From Cryptomeria japonica (lineage: Eukaryota > Streptophyta > Pinopsida > Cupressales > Cupressaceae): 64,000 bases of DNA. This document shows, piece by piece, positions 23,770-36,244 of the stretch (position 1 is the first letter of the stretch; each line of letters begins with the position of its first letter). Below the pieces are notes generated by a model that saw only the letters and a list, made by a program, of their open reading frames with translations, was not told the DNA's origin and did no database searches. Where the stretch lies: assembly GCF_030272615.1 (NCBI RefSeq), contig NC_081414.1, positions 816,332,396 to 816,396,395 on the forward strand. The letters run 5' to 3'. The translations under genes were made by a program, and so were the position numbers.

Positions 23770-24325
23770 ACACAAAAAGGTGTATAACCCCTATCATTGT
23801 GACCATTGGGATGCGGAGTGGAACTTTGTCCTGATGTGGCAGGTCTAGTAATACCAACTGATGTCCCTGCGCCTGGGTCCCTAGCTGGGGGATCTCTCCT
23901 AAGTGGCCCTGTCACTCCTTGACCCTCAAATTGGCTCTGCCTCGATCTCCTGCTCATCTCTGAAAAATCAAGAGCCCTCTGACCAACATGAACAACATTA
24001 TAATATAGCTGACGATAGTACTATCTCCCGATCTGAATGTTGCATGGCTCTGATGGCCTCCCTAGGCTTAGTCCCCACAGATGCAATCGCTTGTGTCTCT
24101 ACCATTCTACACCTATCCAGGGTTGCATCTCTTTGTCATGAGAGAAACAATCTGGGCCTACGCCTGTGTCTATGTCTAAGTCATCTATGCTTGTAACTCT
24201 ATCACCTGAACCTGTAACTGTTCTATCTGCGAGTCTCTCTCTGCCAACCTACCCTCGAACTGCTAAACCTGACTCTCTAAGTCACTAATCTATGCTCGTT
24301 GCTGATGAGAAGGCGTCATGATGAG
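23770..24325 (-). pseudogene. Element C antisense PMD gene, C-terminal piece
   Basis: Minus-strand translation gives a charged tail with ESQV, RLAERDSQIEQLQVQVIELQ and then a Pro/Ser/Arg-rich end, broken by stops. It corresponds in position and style to the last exon of the antisense PMD gene of element B. The solo LTR at 24326 interrupts it. Assignment rests mainly on position and on the coiled, charged composition. Confidence 0.5.
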
Positions 24326-25476
24326 TGATAAACTTATAAGGCATTGAGGGGGGGGGGGGGTGAATCAGTGCACACAAAAATACTATAAATATGATCACCA
24401 CTTTAATCAGCTCAAAGCTTATCAAACATGCAAGGAAAATAAACACATAAGCTAACACCCAATAACATATCCACCACATGACACAATGTTTTTCATGTGG
24501 AAACCCAAATGGGAAAAGCCACAGTGGGAATTGGTACCCATAAGATCAACTATCTGCAGAATAAGGATCTGACTGATTAAGGTCATACAACTGCTTTGTT
24601 AGGAGCACACCCGATTAAGAGTGTCTTAGCACGTTAAGAGCTATTACAATAAGGCCTATTAGGACCAACCCTGTTAGGAGCTACCTAGCTATGAGATTTA
24701 AACAACACAAGTTAATGTGTGACCCTGTTAAAGGATTTAAACCTTCGGACCTTTGAGGATCCTACTGTACCCTGTTAGGAGTGACCTTGTTAGAGGATTG
24801 TATCTTGTTGCAACTATTAGGGAACAACAAGTTTAACTAATCTACATATAGCACCTTTGTGCCAGATTAGATCCACTTTCGTTTTGCCTTCTAACACCGA
24901 CTAAACATCAATACAGAGCTTGACCTTCCACCGCACAATCAAACTTTCATTCTAGATCCTTCATCTGATACATCATCACACAATATACTCCATTTTATAA
25001 ACAACTCTGCTAAGTTGACTAAGAACCCTTGGAACAATTTCCTAGGTTCATTGAATCTAGTCAATTTTGCTCATCACTCTTTACTTATGTCGACCATAAA
25101 CAAAAATAAAACATTGTCTATCGGTTCACCGATCTAAGTGTCTCTACTCTACCGGTTAACTGTTCTTCTTGATTGACTGCTCAGTACATGGTTACTTGCT
25201 CATACCATCAAATCTATTGATGCAGTTCTGGTCATAGACTCTTGCTAATGTCATGAACATGCATACCAAACCACAACACTTAACTCTTCACCGATCTTCC
25301 ATACCGGTCGCTCGAACATAGCTTTGTCACTGTTTAACTGCTTCCACTACCAGTTAGGCTTTATCAGTTGGACTAAATGATTTATATGACTAACAAAACA
25401 TGGTTGTCATCAACAACAACACAATACAAGTCATCAAACAACCTATTACATCAATAACATCATCATCAAGCCAACA
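24326..25476 (-). mobile_element. Solo LTR of the element E LTR family, minus strand
   Basis: 1151 bp between perfect 5-bp duplications ATGAG at 24321-24325 and 25477-25481. On the minus strand it runs from TGTTGGCTTGATGATG to AAGTTTATCA. Shared features with the LTRs of element E are the TGTTGG start, the C-run before the end (G-run at 24348-24360), and the GTGGAAACCCAAATGGG-type segment. No internal region is left, so it is the product of LTR-LTR recombination. Confidence 0.85.
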
Positions 25477-25481
25477 ATGAG

Positions 25482-25857
25482 TATCCACTGAGAGGCCTCT
25501 ATTGGTACTTGTGGTGTCTGATCTGGCTATGTAACCTGCTGAACATGTCTTGTGTGTCTGGATCTCCTCCATCGAACCACCCTGCTCACCCAATCCATAG
25601 GTGCCACTCTCACAGCTCTAGAACTGTTAGCTCTTGATACATCTACCACTACCACAACATCTCCCTTGTCTCATCCATAATCTCTTCCATGTCCCTCATC
25701 TCCTCCATAATCTCCTCCATATCCTCCATTACCTCCCTCATGTCCTCCATGTCCTCCATCATCTCCATCTCCCCTGTCTCCTCTCCCTTCTCTCTCTCTC
25801 GATTGTCTAGGAGCCCGACGTGGTGGTCTATCCTCTCCATCATCAAACCTAGGTACT
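25482..25857 (-). pseudogene. Element C antisense PMD gene, low-complexity piece
   Basis: Continues the antisense gene between the solo LTR and element D. On the minus strand it is low complexity, rich in Gly, Asp, Glu, His and Arg (repeat words GGHGG, GDYGG). This is the counterpart of the acidic tract of the element B protein. On the plus strand it is a CTCCAT-rich cryptic repeat at about 25672-25775. Confidence 0.45.
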
Positions 25858-26725
25858 TGTAAGGAAGTTAAGTAGCATAACAACTTCCTACACTAACCTT
25901 GAGAGGAGGGTAATGCAAAAACTTTTACAGATCGTCACAATAGTTACAAAAAATAGAAATAGATATAATAACATTCAAACCATATCGAAGTGATTTACAT
26001 GGGGAAAACCCTTTCGGGAGAAAAAACCCACACTCCAAAAGCTACCCAATATATTATTCTCCAATCAAAAAAGATTAAAATATACTTTTAGAGCAATCTC
26101 TTCACAAGAGTACCACTAATTAGAGATTCAGAGGTAACTCAATATCCATAAGACTCTTACACACAACCTCTATCTCACGCACCTCATATATAGGAGATAC
26201 AATACAAGAAACCGTCAAATGGTATGATAAAACCATGGGCTAAAACCACCCAATAAAGTGTAGCCGACCTTATCTACCTTCTAGATTCCCTATGATGTTT
26301 CCCTCCCTTTTTACAACTCATTTATGTGTCCAATGCATTTTATATTTCCTATTTCAGGAGTACAAACTTTCGGAGGCCATAACTTGAGAATCGTGTCCTA
26401 TTGATGAATCGTTTGAAGTGTCGGAAAGCTCACGAAGTGCTCTATTGCCCCTAAATCACTATGTCATTTACGCCCACTTTTCAGGGTGTTTCGGGCCCTC
26501 TAAAGTCCTCACAATCAAATTTAAATCTTTCATTGGACCCCTCCAAAACAAAAAATTTAATATCTTCAAAACTAGTTGTGATCTTGTGACGTAACTTTAT
26601 CAGAATGCTTATCTAGCCAACCAAAAGCTTCGGGGAAAATTTCACACCATTTTGTGCTCAAATAAAAACTTACTATAAATAGTAACCTTATGTAAATGCA
26701 AGGTTGAGACACCATTTTCCCAACA
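25858..26725 (-). repeat. Element D 3' LTR
   Basis: 868 bp, TGTAAGGAAG to CCCAACA on the plus strand, the partner of 30935-31698. The first 100 bp contain about 70 bp more than the other copy. A purine-rich tract (AAGTGGGAGATT on the minus strand) abuts its inner end. Confidence 0.9.
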
Positions 26726-26819
26726 AATCTCCCACTTGTCGAACACCTTGCAAGAGCAAAGGGAGTATCAACACAATAAATCAATTGCTAGAGGCCATGA
26801 GGCCCATAGAATCTGAGCA

Positions 26820-27549
26820 CCATCTGAACTTCTCTATGCTCACAACCTTAGTTAAATAATCTACAACATTCATCAAAGTTTCTATGCACTAGCTTCACCC
26901 TGCCATCTTCGACCATATCTCTGATAAAATGATATTGAACATCAATGTGCTTGGTCTAGGCATGAAGTGTCGGGTTCTTAGCTAGGCAGATCGCACTCTG
27001 ACTGTCACAATAAACTGTCATGGATCCTTGTTTTATTCCAATGTCTGAACATAGTCTCTTAAGCCAAATGGCCTCTTTACAAGCATGAGTGGCTTCCATA
27101 TACTCTGCTTTACTAGTGGACAAAGCAATCAAGGCATGTCACTTACTCATCCAACTAATTGCACCACCAAATAAAGGAAACACATAAGCATTGGTGGATC
27201 TTCTACTATCAATATCACCTGCCCAATCTAAATCCACATAACCATGAATATCAAGGGAAATCATGTCTCCAACTGAATTACCATGATAACACAAAGAATA
27301 CTATGAGGTACCCTTCAAATATCTGAAGACTTTTTTGACTACATCCCAATGAACTCCACTAGGATTAGACATATATCTGGACAAAACTCGCACTGCTTCG
27401 GCAATGTCTGGTCTAGTACAAACCATAGCATACATCAAATTTCCAATTGTACTTTGGTAAAGCACTCTTCTCATGTCTTCCATCTCCGATGGGGATGTAG
27501 GACAATCTGCAGTAGATAATTTTGTTCCAACTGTTAAAGGAACACACAA
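26820..27549 (-). pseudogene. Element D RNase H
   Basis: The copia-type RNase H region. It begins with the conserved linker (YQSTIGNLMYAMVCTRPDI, HWDVVKKVFRYLKGT) and continues through stops to [51 protein letters not shown] and H-x-FIRDMVEDG. The order and motifs match plant copia elements. Confidence 0.88.
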
Positions 27550-27687
27550 TGGTCTACAATCCTACATGTTGAACCTTTGTAACATTGAATTCACATACTT
27601 ACTCTAGCCTAGCCATAGCTTTCTATTCACTCTATCTATTTTAATTTCCATCCCAAGAATGTGTTTCGCTGCACTAAGATCTTTCAT

Positions 27688-28402
27688 TTAAAATTTAGCA
27701 GTGAGCTGAGACTTTAGTTCTGAAATCATACCTTTCCCTTTCCCTTTACTGATGAATAACATATCATCAACATACAATGCAATGTACAAGAAATGATCAC
27801 CATCAGTTTTATAATAAACAAAAAGATCTGATTTAGAATGCTCAAATCTTAGACTTAACACATATGTATCAAATTTTGGGTACCACATCCTAAGACTCTG
27901 TTCGAGGCCATACAGGGATTTCTTTAATTTACAAACCAAATTACTTTTACCTTTCACCACATAGTGCTCCGGATGTGTCATATAAATATCCTCCTCCAAA
28001 TTAACTTGAAGGAAAGCAATTTTCACATCCATTGCTAACCTCTAAATCATAAGCAACAACAATAGAAAGCAAAAATCCAATGGATGTCATTTTGGAAACA
28101 TGAGAAAATATCTCACCATAATTAACACCCTCAACCCGAGAGTAGCCTTTTGCAACCAACCTTGCTTTATACTTCTCAATGCTTCCATCTGAACCAATAT
28201 TTTTCTTGAACACCCATTTGCAACCAATAGGCTTATGTCCTTCAGGAAATGGTACAAGATCCCATGTATCATTCTTTCTCAAAGCTGCCATTTCTTCTTC
28301 CATAGCAATCTTCCAGGATTCTGCATCATTCATACCTAATGCCTCTTCTACAGATTTTGGTTGATCCACATTAGTATTGAAAAAAAAAATACATCTGGAC
28401 AA
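27688..28402 (-). pseudogene. Element D reverse transcriptase
   Basis: RVT_2-type copia reverse transcriptase in two overlapping frames. The first holds AESWKIAMEEEMAAL, WDLVPFPEG, GCKWVFKKN and YKARLVAKGYS. The second holds DVKIAFLQ, KSLYGLEQS and the catalytic YVDDM. A frameshift lies near 28010-28030. Key catalytic residues remain. Confidence 0.9.
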
Positions 28403-28449
28403 TCATCAAGTGAATACCTTTCAGGTGGTTATCTATGTCTTATAAACAT

Positions 28450-29695
28450 TCAAACAAGCTGAGTTGGAGGTTCTTCCTCCTCTTCTGAAGATTCAGAGCT
28501 AGACGAGCTCTCCTCAACTTCTTGCTTATCTAGAGGTCTCGATTCAACTCTTTCAGGTGTAGAAGGGAATTGAATCACATCTTCCTTTTTAGTTTGTGTT
28601 GACTGCAATGTAATAGAAGGAGACTTAATCTCTCTAAAAATAACATTTCTACTATGAATTACCTTTTGTGCAACAGGGTCCCAAAGCTTGTGTCCTTTCA
28701 CATAATAATTGTACTTGATGAAGATACATTTCACAACCTTGTTCTCTAACTTTGCCCACTACTCCTTTGGCACATGTGCATATGCCTCACAACCAGAAAC
28801 TCTAAGATGTCTCAATGAAGGCTTGTGACTCGGCCATGCTTCCATAGGCATTTTATCAACAAGAGCTGATGTAGGAGACTTGTTAATCAGGTAGCAAGCA
28901 GTGGCAATAACTTTAGCCCAACAAATTTGTTCTAGACCAGCACCACTCAACATACTCCTAGCCTTCTCCATCAGTGCTATGTTCATTCTTTCTGCAACTC
29001 CATTATGCTATGGAGAATACGAAGTTGTCTTCTGTCTGTTAATGCCACAGTCTTTACAGAATCTATCAAAATCATAGAGCAATATTCACTGCCATTATCA
29101 GTCCTCAAACTTTTAATTTTCTTTCCAGTCTGCAGCTCAACCATTGCTTTCAATTCTTTAAATCAATCAAAACTTCATATTTACTCTTTAGAAAATATAC
29201 CCATGTCCTTATACTAAAATCATCAATAAATGAAACATAATATGTGGATTTTCCAATCGGAGGAACATCTATAGGACCAAGCACCTCATCATGAATAAGA
29301 TCCAAAACACCACAAGATTTATGAGAACTCGAATAAAACTAAACGTGGTTTTCTTTTTCATAAATGCAATGCTCACATATATCAAATTTAAGATTACAAT
29401 CATTTAAACCTTCAACAAGGTTTTTTTTTTTCAAGGTCCTTAGACCCTTTTCTCCAATGTGGCCAAGCCTCTGGTGCCATAACATAGTCTTCTCTATAGG
29501 TAAATTTGCTTAAGAAGAAAGAGCATCTTTAGGTACCCAAAATCCATTTCTATCTGTTGAAGGTGAAACCCTCAAATCTTTCACAAATTTACTTTTTACA
29601 AAAGTGTTATTACACTCAATAGTGTATGCGTCTAGCTTATACAAAGCGTTGAACCCGACACCTCTAGCGATTACCATAGCACCCTTGATCATCAT
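28450..29695 (-). pseudogene. Element D GAG-pre-integrase and integrase
   Basis: From the upstream end: a GAG-pre-integrase segment (ALYKLDAYTIECNN, then LWHQRLGHIGEKGL), an integrase core with stops and shifts (YYVSFIDDFS), then CWAKVIATACYLINKSPT and the C-terminal FIKYNYYVKGHKLWDP. A Ser/Glu-rich linker leads to RT. Typical copia integrase, clearly inactive. Confidence 0.85.
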
Positions 29696-29762
29696 ACATG
29701 TTGCTTCAGAAAAAGACTACCTACACACTCACATCTATCAGTTTTCTCATAGACAACGGATT

Positions 29763-30233
29763 TCATTTTAATCCAAGGATATGCAACACACCATTAATCC
29801 TTTTTATTCTACCATCAGAAAACTTGATTCTAACTTTACCTCGACCAACAATGTATAAATGTGAATCATCACCCAAGTACACCTTACCTCCATTAAATTC
29901 TTCATATTCAGAAAACCAATCTCTATTGGCAGTCATATGAAAAGATGCACCTGAGTCAATTAACCAGACATCATTACTTGCATGAGTCGGCAAAACTGCA
30001 ATAAATGCATCACCATTTTCCTTCTCAGACTCATAATCAGAATCAATCTTCTTCTTTTTCTTCTTTTCTTCTTTGCGGTCCTTATAGATGTGACCTGGTT
30101 TACCACAATTATAGCTAATGACTTTGGACTTTTCAGGAGATTTCAATTTCCCTATCGATTTGGACTTATCGCACTTCTCATTCTTCTTGCCTTTCTCCTT
30201 AGGTCTTCCACGAATAGTTAGGGCTTCCTTCAA
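29763..30233 (-). pseudogene. Element D gag zinc-knuckle and protease
   Basis: A Lys-rich stretch leads to a decayed CCHC knuckle: SYNCGKPGH with the first and last cysteines replaced by Ser and Arg. The copia protease follows, with WLIDSGASFHMT as the active site and LGDDSHLYIVGRGKV downstream. Confidence 0.88.
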
Positions 30234-30810
30234 ACTATGGGATACCTTCCTTCACATCTCTTCACCAAGTAGGGCACCCACCACATCTTCAGACTTCGAA
30301 ACAACAGAAGTACTACCGATACCCATAACAAGAGAATCCTACGAATTAGGAAAAGAACAAAGCAAGATCTGACATTTCTCCTCTTTGTTCATCTTAACAC
30401 CAACAGATATTAATTGAGCCACCAACATATTGAAAGATTCCATGTGGTTTACAACTCACCCACCCTCTTCCATATTCAAGGAATACAATTTATTCCTCAA
30501 GAAAATCTAATTTATTAAAGATTTCATTTGATACATTTCACCGAGCTTAGTCCATAGCTTCTTTGCAATGTTTTCTTTGCGGACATTGATCAGAACAGTC
30601 TGCCAGGCACAGTCTAATTAGACCCTTGGCTTTTTGATCCATAACATCATATTGAGTCGTCATAGTAGGATCTGAGGTCTTTTGGACATTCGCATCAACA
30701 ACATCCCATGGATCTCGATCTATTAGCAGATCTTCCATCTTCAACTTCCATGTCTCAAAATTTGTTCCATTAAATTTATCCACCTCTATTTTCCCTAACG
30801 AACTTGCCAT
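30234..30810 (-). pseudogene. gag: Element D gag
   Basis: Starts at ATG 30810 with MASSLGKIEVDKFNGTNF and WKLKMEDLLID, the typical start of a copia gag with a UBN2/DUF4219-type fold. The first frame stays open to about 30547. Beyond it the gag continues in other frames with stops, up to the zinc-knuckle region. Confidence 0.85.
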
Positions 30811-30920
30811 CTAAAATTTTTTGCAACAAGATCAAAAACTATCTTCTGCACAAGTTCCCACTCAAATCTGGATTAGTTCAAAAAACCCAACAACCCACAA
30901 GTGAAATCAAATGTGATCAA

Positions 30921-30932
30921 GCTCTGATACCA
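30921..30932 (-). other. Element D primer binding site
   Basis: TGGTATCAGAGC on the minus strand, complementary to the 3' end of initiator methionine tRNA, 2 bp inside the 5' LTR. Confidence 0.9.
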
Positions 30933-30934
30933 CT

Positions 30935-31698
30935 TGTAAGGAAGTTAAGTAGCAGAAAACAGTTACGGAAAATAGAAATAGATATAATAACATTCAAACC
31001 ATAACACAATGATTTACGTGGGGAAAACCGTTTCGGGAGAAAAACCCCACACTCCAAAAGCTACCCAATATATTATTCCGCAATCAAAACATATTCCAAT
31101 ATACTTGCAAAGCAATCTCTTCGTAGGAGTACTACTAATCAGAGATTTAGAGGTAACTCAATATCTATAAGACTCTTACACACAACCTCTATCTCACGCA
31201 CCCCATATATAGGAGATACAATACACGAAACCGTCTAACAGTATTACAAAACCATGGGCTAAAACCACCCAATAAGGTGTCGCTGATCTTCTCTCCCTTC
31301 TAGATGCCCTATGATGTGTCCCTCCCTTTTTACAACTCATTTTTGTGTCCAATGTATTTTATATTTCCTATTTCAAGAGTACAAACTTCCGAAGGCCATA
31401 ACTTGAGAATTGTGTGTCCTATTGATGAATCGTTTGAAGTGTCGGAAAGCTCGCGAAGTGCTCTATTGCCCCGTAAACCGCTATCTTGTTTATGCCCACT
31501 TTTTAGGGCATTTCGAGGCCTCTAAAATCCTCAAAATAAAATTTAAACCTTTCATTGGATCCCTCCAAAACGAAAAATTTAATATCTTCAAAACTAGTTG
31601 TGATCTTGTGACGTAACTTTATCAGAATGCTCAAATAAAAACTTACTATAAATATTAACCATATATAAATGCAAGGTTGAGACACCATTTTCCCAACA
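30935..31698 (-). repeat. Element D 5' LTR
   Basis: 764 bp, partner of 25858-26725. On the minus strand it runs TGTTGGG to CTTCCTTACA. Confidence 0.9.
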
Positions 31699-31703
31699 GT
31701 ACT

Positions 31704-31783
31704 GGCTCATCCAAGGCAGACAATCTTGGAAACGGTGTATTAGAAGATACTGGCCATACTCTGTTGTAACGCCTGGATCGATA
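31704..31783 (-). pseudogene. Element C antisense PMD gene, short piece between D and E
   Basis: About 80 bp of element C left between the two insertions. The minus strand reads DPGVTTEYGQYLLIHRFQD in one frame and joins, across element E, to the PMD piece at 39336. Confidence 0.5.
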
Positions 31784-32964
31784 TGTTGGTATTTTGATGA
31801 TGTTTTGATTGTCATTGATGGACACACACTTACTTGATGTATGAGTTATGCTCAACCGATAGTTGTTCTAACCGGTATTGTATGTCATTAAATGTGTAGT
31901 CTTTAGACTATTGGTATTTTGCAGAAGATGGTTTACCGATCACAGATTGACTGAAGACCCCAAGTAGTACAAGGATCTCAAGCAGAACGAAGAACCCGAG
32001 CGGTACGAGGATCTCAAGCAGAACGAAGGACCCGAGCGGTAGTCAATTTTTTATCAGAACACTACGATCTTCCAGTCTTCATTTTTTTGACAACCAATAA
32101 TCGGTATATTGTATTAACCGATACATATCTGTGATGAATTACCAACCGGTATTATTATAATGTGTGATGAGTTATCATCCACTGACACTTTGGCGATGTT
32201 TTTTGTGTCATGTTACCAAATGTGTCTAGATGCACTGTACCTAGGAACTTGTAGTCTAATCGTATTGGACCGACATGAAATCAGATTCCTTTATAAGGAC
32301 ATCATGTCTAGGTTTTGTATGTGAGATAGAAAAGAAAAAGGTTATGATGTGCGATCATTGAGGAGAAGGTTAGGTTTGTGTGAAGAGATAGAGTGTGCAG
32401 ATATAGAAGACTGAAGTAATGTTGAAATGCATTAACAATGAGCTGTGAAGGATCTAATTAAGCATATTGTACTACTATCTAGATCATTCACTTGTTGATT
32501 ACTCACATCTTCGACAAGTCTAAAGCCCTTAACTGGGTAGGCTCAACAAAGCCTTTGTAAATCCTCTAACAAGGTGGTTCACAACTATGGATCTTAAATC
32601 CTCTAATGGGTAGTCTTTAACAGGACTTATCTCCTAACAGAGATCTAGATTCCTAACAGGATATGTTCTGGTGAAGAACATTGTATGACCTTAACCGGTC
32701 TGGTTACTATTCTGCAGATATTTACTTGTGAGTTTCTGCTCACCGTGGTTTTTTCCATTTGGGTTTCCACGTCAAATATCTTGTGTTATGGTAATTGTGC
32801 TTTTGTGGGTGAATGCTTTGTTTTCTATTTGGTTTGTATTTATCTTAACCGGTTTATTTTTGAATCTGCTGCACCGGTTATCTGCTAAACTCTTTAAGAG
32901 TTTTCTTACAGTATTTTTTGGCATACTAATTCACCCCCCCCCCCCCCTCTCTTAGTATTCGTCA
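31784..32964 (+). repeat. Element E 5' LTR
   Basis: 1181 bp, TGTTGGTATTTTGATG to TTAGTATTCGTCA, partner of 38178-39330. Repeated ACCGGT/CGGTA words mark it. A run of 14 C (32934-32947) lies 17 bp from its end. Confidence 0.93.
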
Positions 32965-32966
32965 AT

Positions 32967-32979
32967 TGGTATCAGAGCC
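32967..32979 (+). other. Element E primer binding site
   Basis: TGGTATCAGAGCC, 2 bp after the LTR end, complementary to initiator methionine tRNA. Confidence 0.92.
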
Positions 32980-33002
32980 AACCTTTCTATAAGTCTAACC
33001 AC

Positions 33003-34289
33003 TTGGAAGGAAATATTGGGGAATACAGTGTGAGGGAACTTACTCATCGTCTCACTCAGACTGAGAGAGCCTATGATGAACTCAAAGTCAAGTATAAAGC
33101 CTCTTTGGCCAAGAGAAGAGAGCATGCTGAGAAACTGATGGAACTTACTAAAAATAGCTCTTCTGATGAAGCAGACATGGATGCCCTAGTTGAAGAAGTT
33201 GAAAAACTGAATGTATCTAAAGCCAACCTGAGAAGGGAGTTGGAGGGACTGACTATTAGAATGTGTCAGGAGCTTGAGAACAAAAGGAAAGTTGAAGATC
33301 TGGTAAAAGACAAAGATCATGAGATCTCTAAGCTGAAGCAAGAAATCAGTACCCTTACCGCTCATCTCCAGGAGAGTAAAGTGGAAAAAGAAGAAATGCA
33401 AGGTGAACTAAACATGGCTATTTCTGAGAATGCAACCTTGATGGAATCCAATGCTTCTATTTCCAAAGAACTTACCGAGTCAAAGGAGATACTTGCCAAA
33501 TTCAATCAGAGTACCGCTAAGCTAGAGCAAAAGCTAGAATCAGCAAAACCACCAAAGGATACCGCTGGACTTGGTTTCTCTAGGTATGAGGAAGGTGAGA
33601 CCTCTAGAACAAAAGCTGAAGCATTAAAGAAGCAACTGACATCCAAGGGTAAAGGTAAGCAAAAATTTTAACACGTTTGCTTTAATTGTCTCAAAGAGGG
33701 ACATACTACCAATGTGTGTAGAAGCAAGGCCTACAACAATTTTCCTTATTTTCAAAACAATGTGCCTAGATCCAATAGATTCAATGGAAATTGTTATGCA
33801 TGCAAAAAGTTTGGGCATAGAGCATTTGAATGCAGGTCAGTTTTGCACAACACTGGGAGATATCCTCCAAGGACTCAAGGAGTTATCCCAGAACTTTCTG
33901 TGAACCAAAATCCCAATCGATACAATACCAATGACCATCGGTTAGTCGGTTATCAAGCAATAACTAGTTCGAGAGCAACTTGTTTGATTTGTCATGGTAG
34001 CGGTCACACTACTGCAACATGCAAAAGCAAGAATGGAAGTATGAATGATAGACCATGGAGAACACTTGGAATGGTATGCTATCATTGCAACAAATCGGGA
34101 CACACTCCCAGAACTTGCAGACTGAGAAAGAACCTATCGGGTGATATTCTAATCACTCTAGAAGGGAAGATTGAAGTTGAAACCATTCAAGCGGAAATGA
34201 ATAAAACTTGGAAAAGGAAAACAAAAGAAGAATCATTGGATGAACCTATTTCTACACCTAGTGTGGAAGTCTATGAATTGGCAAACTAA
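33003..34289 (+). pseudogene. Element E gag-like protein with coiled coil and four CCHC knuckles
   Basis: One frame, broken only by a TAA at 33669. The first about 220 residues are a heptad-rich, Lys/Glu-rich coiled coil (LTHRLTQTERAYDELKVKYK onwards) ending in KGKGKQKF. Four CCHC zinc knuckles follow: CFNCLKEGHTTNVC (33678), CYACKKFGHRAFEC (33792), CLICHGSGHTTATC (33981) and CYHCNKSGHTPRTC (34077). No capsid fold is recognisable and there is no ATG near the start; the N-terminus was probably lost. Four knuckles is more than the one or two usual in plant Gag proteins. An RNA-binding role is inferred from the knuckles. Confidence 0.8.
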
Positions 34290-34726
34290 GCTTCAAAAAA
34301 GCTTAGGGGGAACATATTGGTGAAATATTGGGAAGCCCAGGTTTATATCGGTAAAAACCTTTATTGATATATGTTACCTATCAATCGGCAAAAGATATGA
34401 AGCGGTAAAAGGCAAAATTAGGGTCTGTACCCTAGCGGTGATGCATTTATTATGGTAGGTGAGAGTTTGTTTAAAAAGGGATTTTTGTTGTCATTTTTTA
34501 CTTATCAATTTTCGAAAGAAGAATTTTTCAAGAGCAGAGAAACCAGATCGATTTGTTTAGCATTTGAAGAAATCTTGTGCGAAGTCTTGCAATCATTTTC
34601 AAGCAATTAGTGAAGAATGCTAAGCGGTGAATTAGCGACCGAAGCGCTGTATTGTGCGTGATATTAGCAAAACCTAAATTTCAGATTGTGAAGGTATTTT
34701 TTGAAATTCATTCTTATCATTTGGTT
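34290..34726 (+). other. Element E intergenic region
   Basis: Between the two reading frames, no coding stretch seen. It has CGGTA/ATCGG words like the LTR. A separate promoter or splice site for the second frame could lie here but I cannot identify one. Confidence 0.4.
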
Positions 34727-36244
34727 ATGGCTTCTGCATCGCACTCTAGTTCTATTGCACCTATAGATACACCCGAGTTTCTTCAGAAGAAAATGAGATA
34801 CAATGCCCTATCTCAAATTCCCGCCGGAGTTATTGTCAAGGGAGATATTTCAGGGTATATAGATTGTAAGCTAGAAGACCTAGGATTCCTAGTAATTCAC
34901 TCCCAACTAAGTTTGTTCTATGGAGATGACAAGAAGATTAAACTAGAGTATAGAATTCTTGAGAAGATGAAACTGCACAATGCGGTATACTTTCTGGAAG
35001 AATTCTCAGAAGAACATATTTGCATTATCCTCAGCAGAGTGCATGGTGACAAGATGTACCTCGAGCGGACCCATGACATCACACTGGAAGCAATTCATGC
35101 CATCATCGGATTTTGCAATATTGGAGAAGTACCAGTTCTATGGAAGGTCACCAAAACTAAAATGACAGAGCTCATTGGTTCCGTGAGTGACCAACGAGAA
35201 ATGACCGTCAACACCATTAAAGATGATCTAGTGAAATATGCTTGCATGGTGATTGGTTACGGGATATTTTATGCCAGCAGAATGAATTTTGTCCCTACTA
35301 CTGCGGTAAATGTTGCTTATAGGATGATTAAGGAAGATACTGAATATGACCTATGTACCTATTTACAGAAGCAATTGTTGGAGAATCTAAAATCCATCAA
35401 ACTGGATAAATCATTGAGGTTCAAGTTTGGCCAACTTCTGGTCGGTCTATTCTTCTATTTTCAAGGTTATTTCCCTGGAGTAGGTGATGTTCAATGGTCT
35501 ACTGACCTACCGATTTCCAGATTGATTAAGCAGAGTCTACAAGTAGTGGGAACTGCATATTCTAAAGTTCTAAATAAGTATTTTGACAAATTCAAACTAA
35601 AGATGAACCAGAGAATGAGGATATCTGGTGATTTAGTGAAGAAGTATGAAGATGACATCTGCTTCACAATAAGGATAGATCACTACATAATGGAAGTGGT
35701 GGAACCTAGAAAGGAAGTAGTTGACCCTATGGGGTATGAAGTGGTGAATGACATATTGATCGAGTATGCCTCTACCCTACTTGCCTCACCATTGAATGCA
35801 AAGAAGAAAAGAATCGGTACCTACTTGGAGAGGATCACACCGATTGAGGAACCGAAGCAGAAAAAGAGAAAAGCAGTGCCATCGGTATCAGCACCGGTTA
35901 CATCTGGCAGTCCAAAAGTGACTGAGCGGTCACCAACCAAAAAGAAACTTGAGATTATTCTGACAAAAGTATTCGAGAGGAAGTGGAAATCCAAGACTCA
36001 CTCACCAGAGTCAGAAGACATTGAACCAAAGATTGTAATAAAGAAGTCAAGACAATCAAGCAAAAAGTTGAAGTCTACCGGTAATGCACCAACAACTTAT
36101 GCACCAGTAAATATAGATATTACTTCTTATAAACCAATGGCACATTATCAGAGGACAATAAAGAATATTAGGAGAAAAGTGCTTGATGACTTTAAGGAAT
36201 ATTTTGATGACTTTAATGATAGTGAGAAAGAGGATGTAGAATAG
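34727..36244 (+). pseudogene. Element E second protein, unrecognised (505 residues open)
   Basis: ATG at 34727 opens a 505-residue frame. About the first 370 residues look like a folded domain of mixed hydrophobic pattern (KGDISGYIDCKLEDLGFLVI, AIIGFCNIGEVPVLWKVT, LLVGLFFYFQGYFPGVGDV). It is followed by a basic, Lys/Ser-rich linker (KKRKAVPS, KKSRQSSKKLKS). I recognise no family; a resemblance to plant 'putative transposon protein' domains is only an impression. There are no metal-binding, nuclease or protease motifs I can point to. The stop at 36242 may be secondary, because similar coding character resumes downstream. Confidence 0.65.

Larger units (their letters stand above)
25858..31698 (-). 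mobile_element. Element D: Ty1/copia retrotransposon, minus strand
   Basis: A 5.8-kb element with perfect target duplications GTACT at 25853-25857 and 31699-31703. On the minus strand the 5' LTR is 30935-31698, the PBS 30921-30932, the polyprotein about 30810-26850, and the 3' LTR 25858-26725. The gene order gag, protease, integrase, RT, RNase H defines Ty1/copia. All domains can be seen, but the frame has many stops and shifts. It inserted into the antisense PMD gene of element C. Confidence 0.93.

Noticed and set aside
23250-23834. 194-residue His/Ile-rich open frame on the plus strand
   Set aside because: The stretch is made of ATCAT and CATA words; the open frame and its composition follow from that. 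No ATG context, domain or homologue, and it overlaps the spacer and antisense tail of element C.
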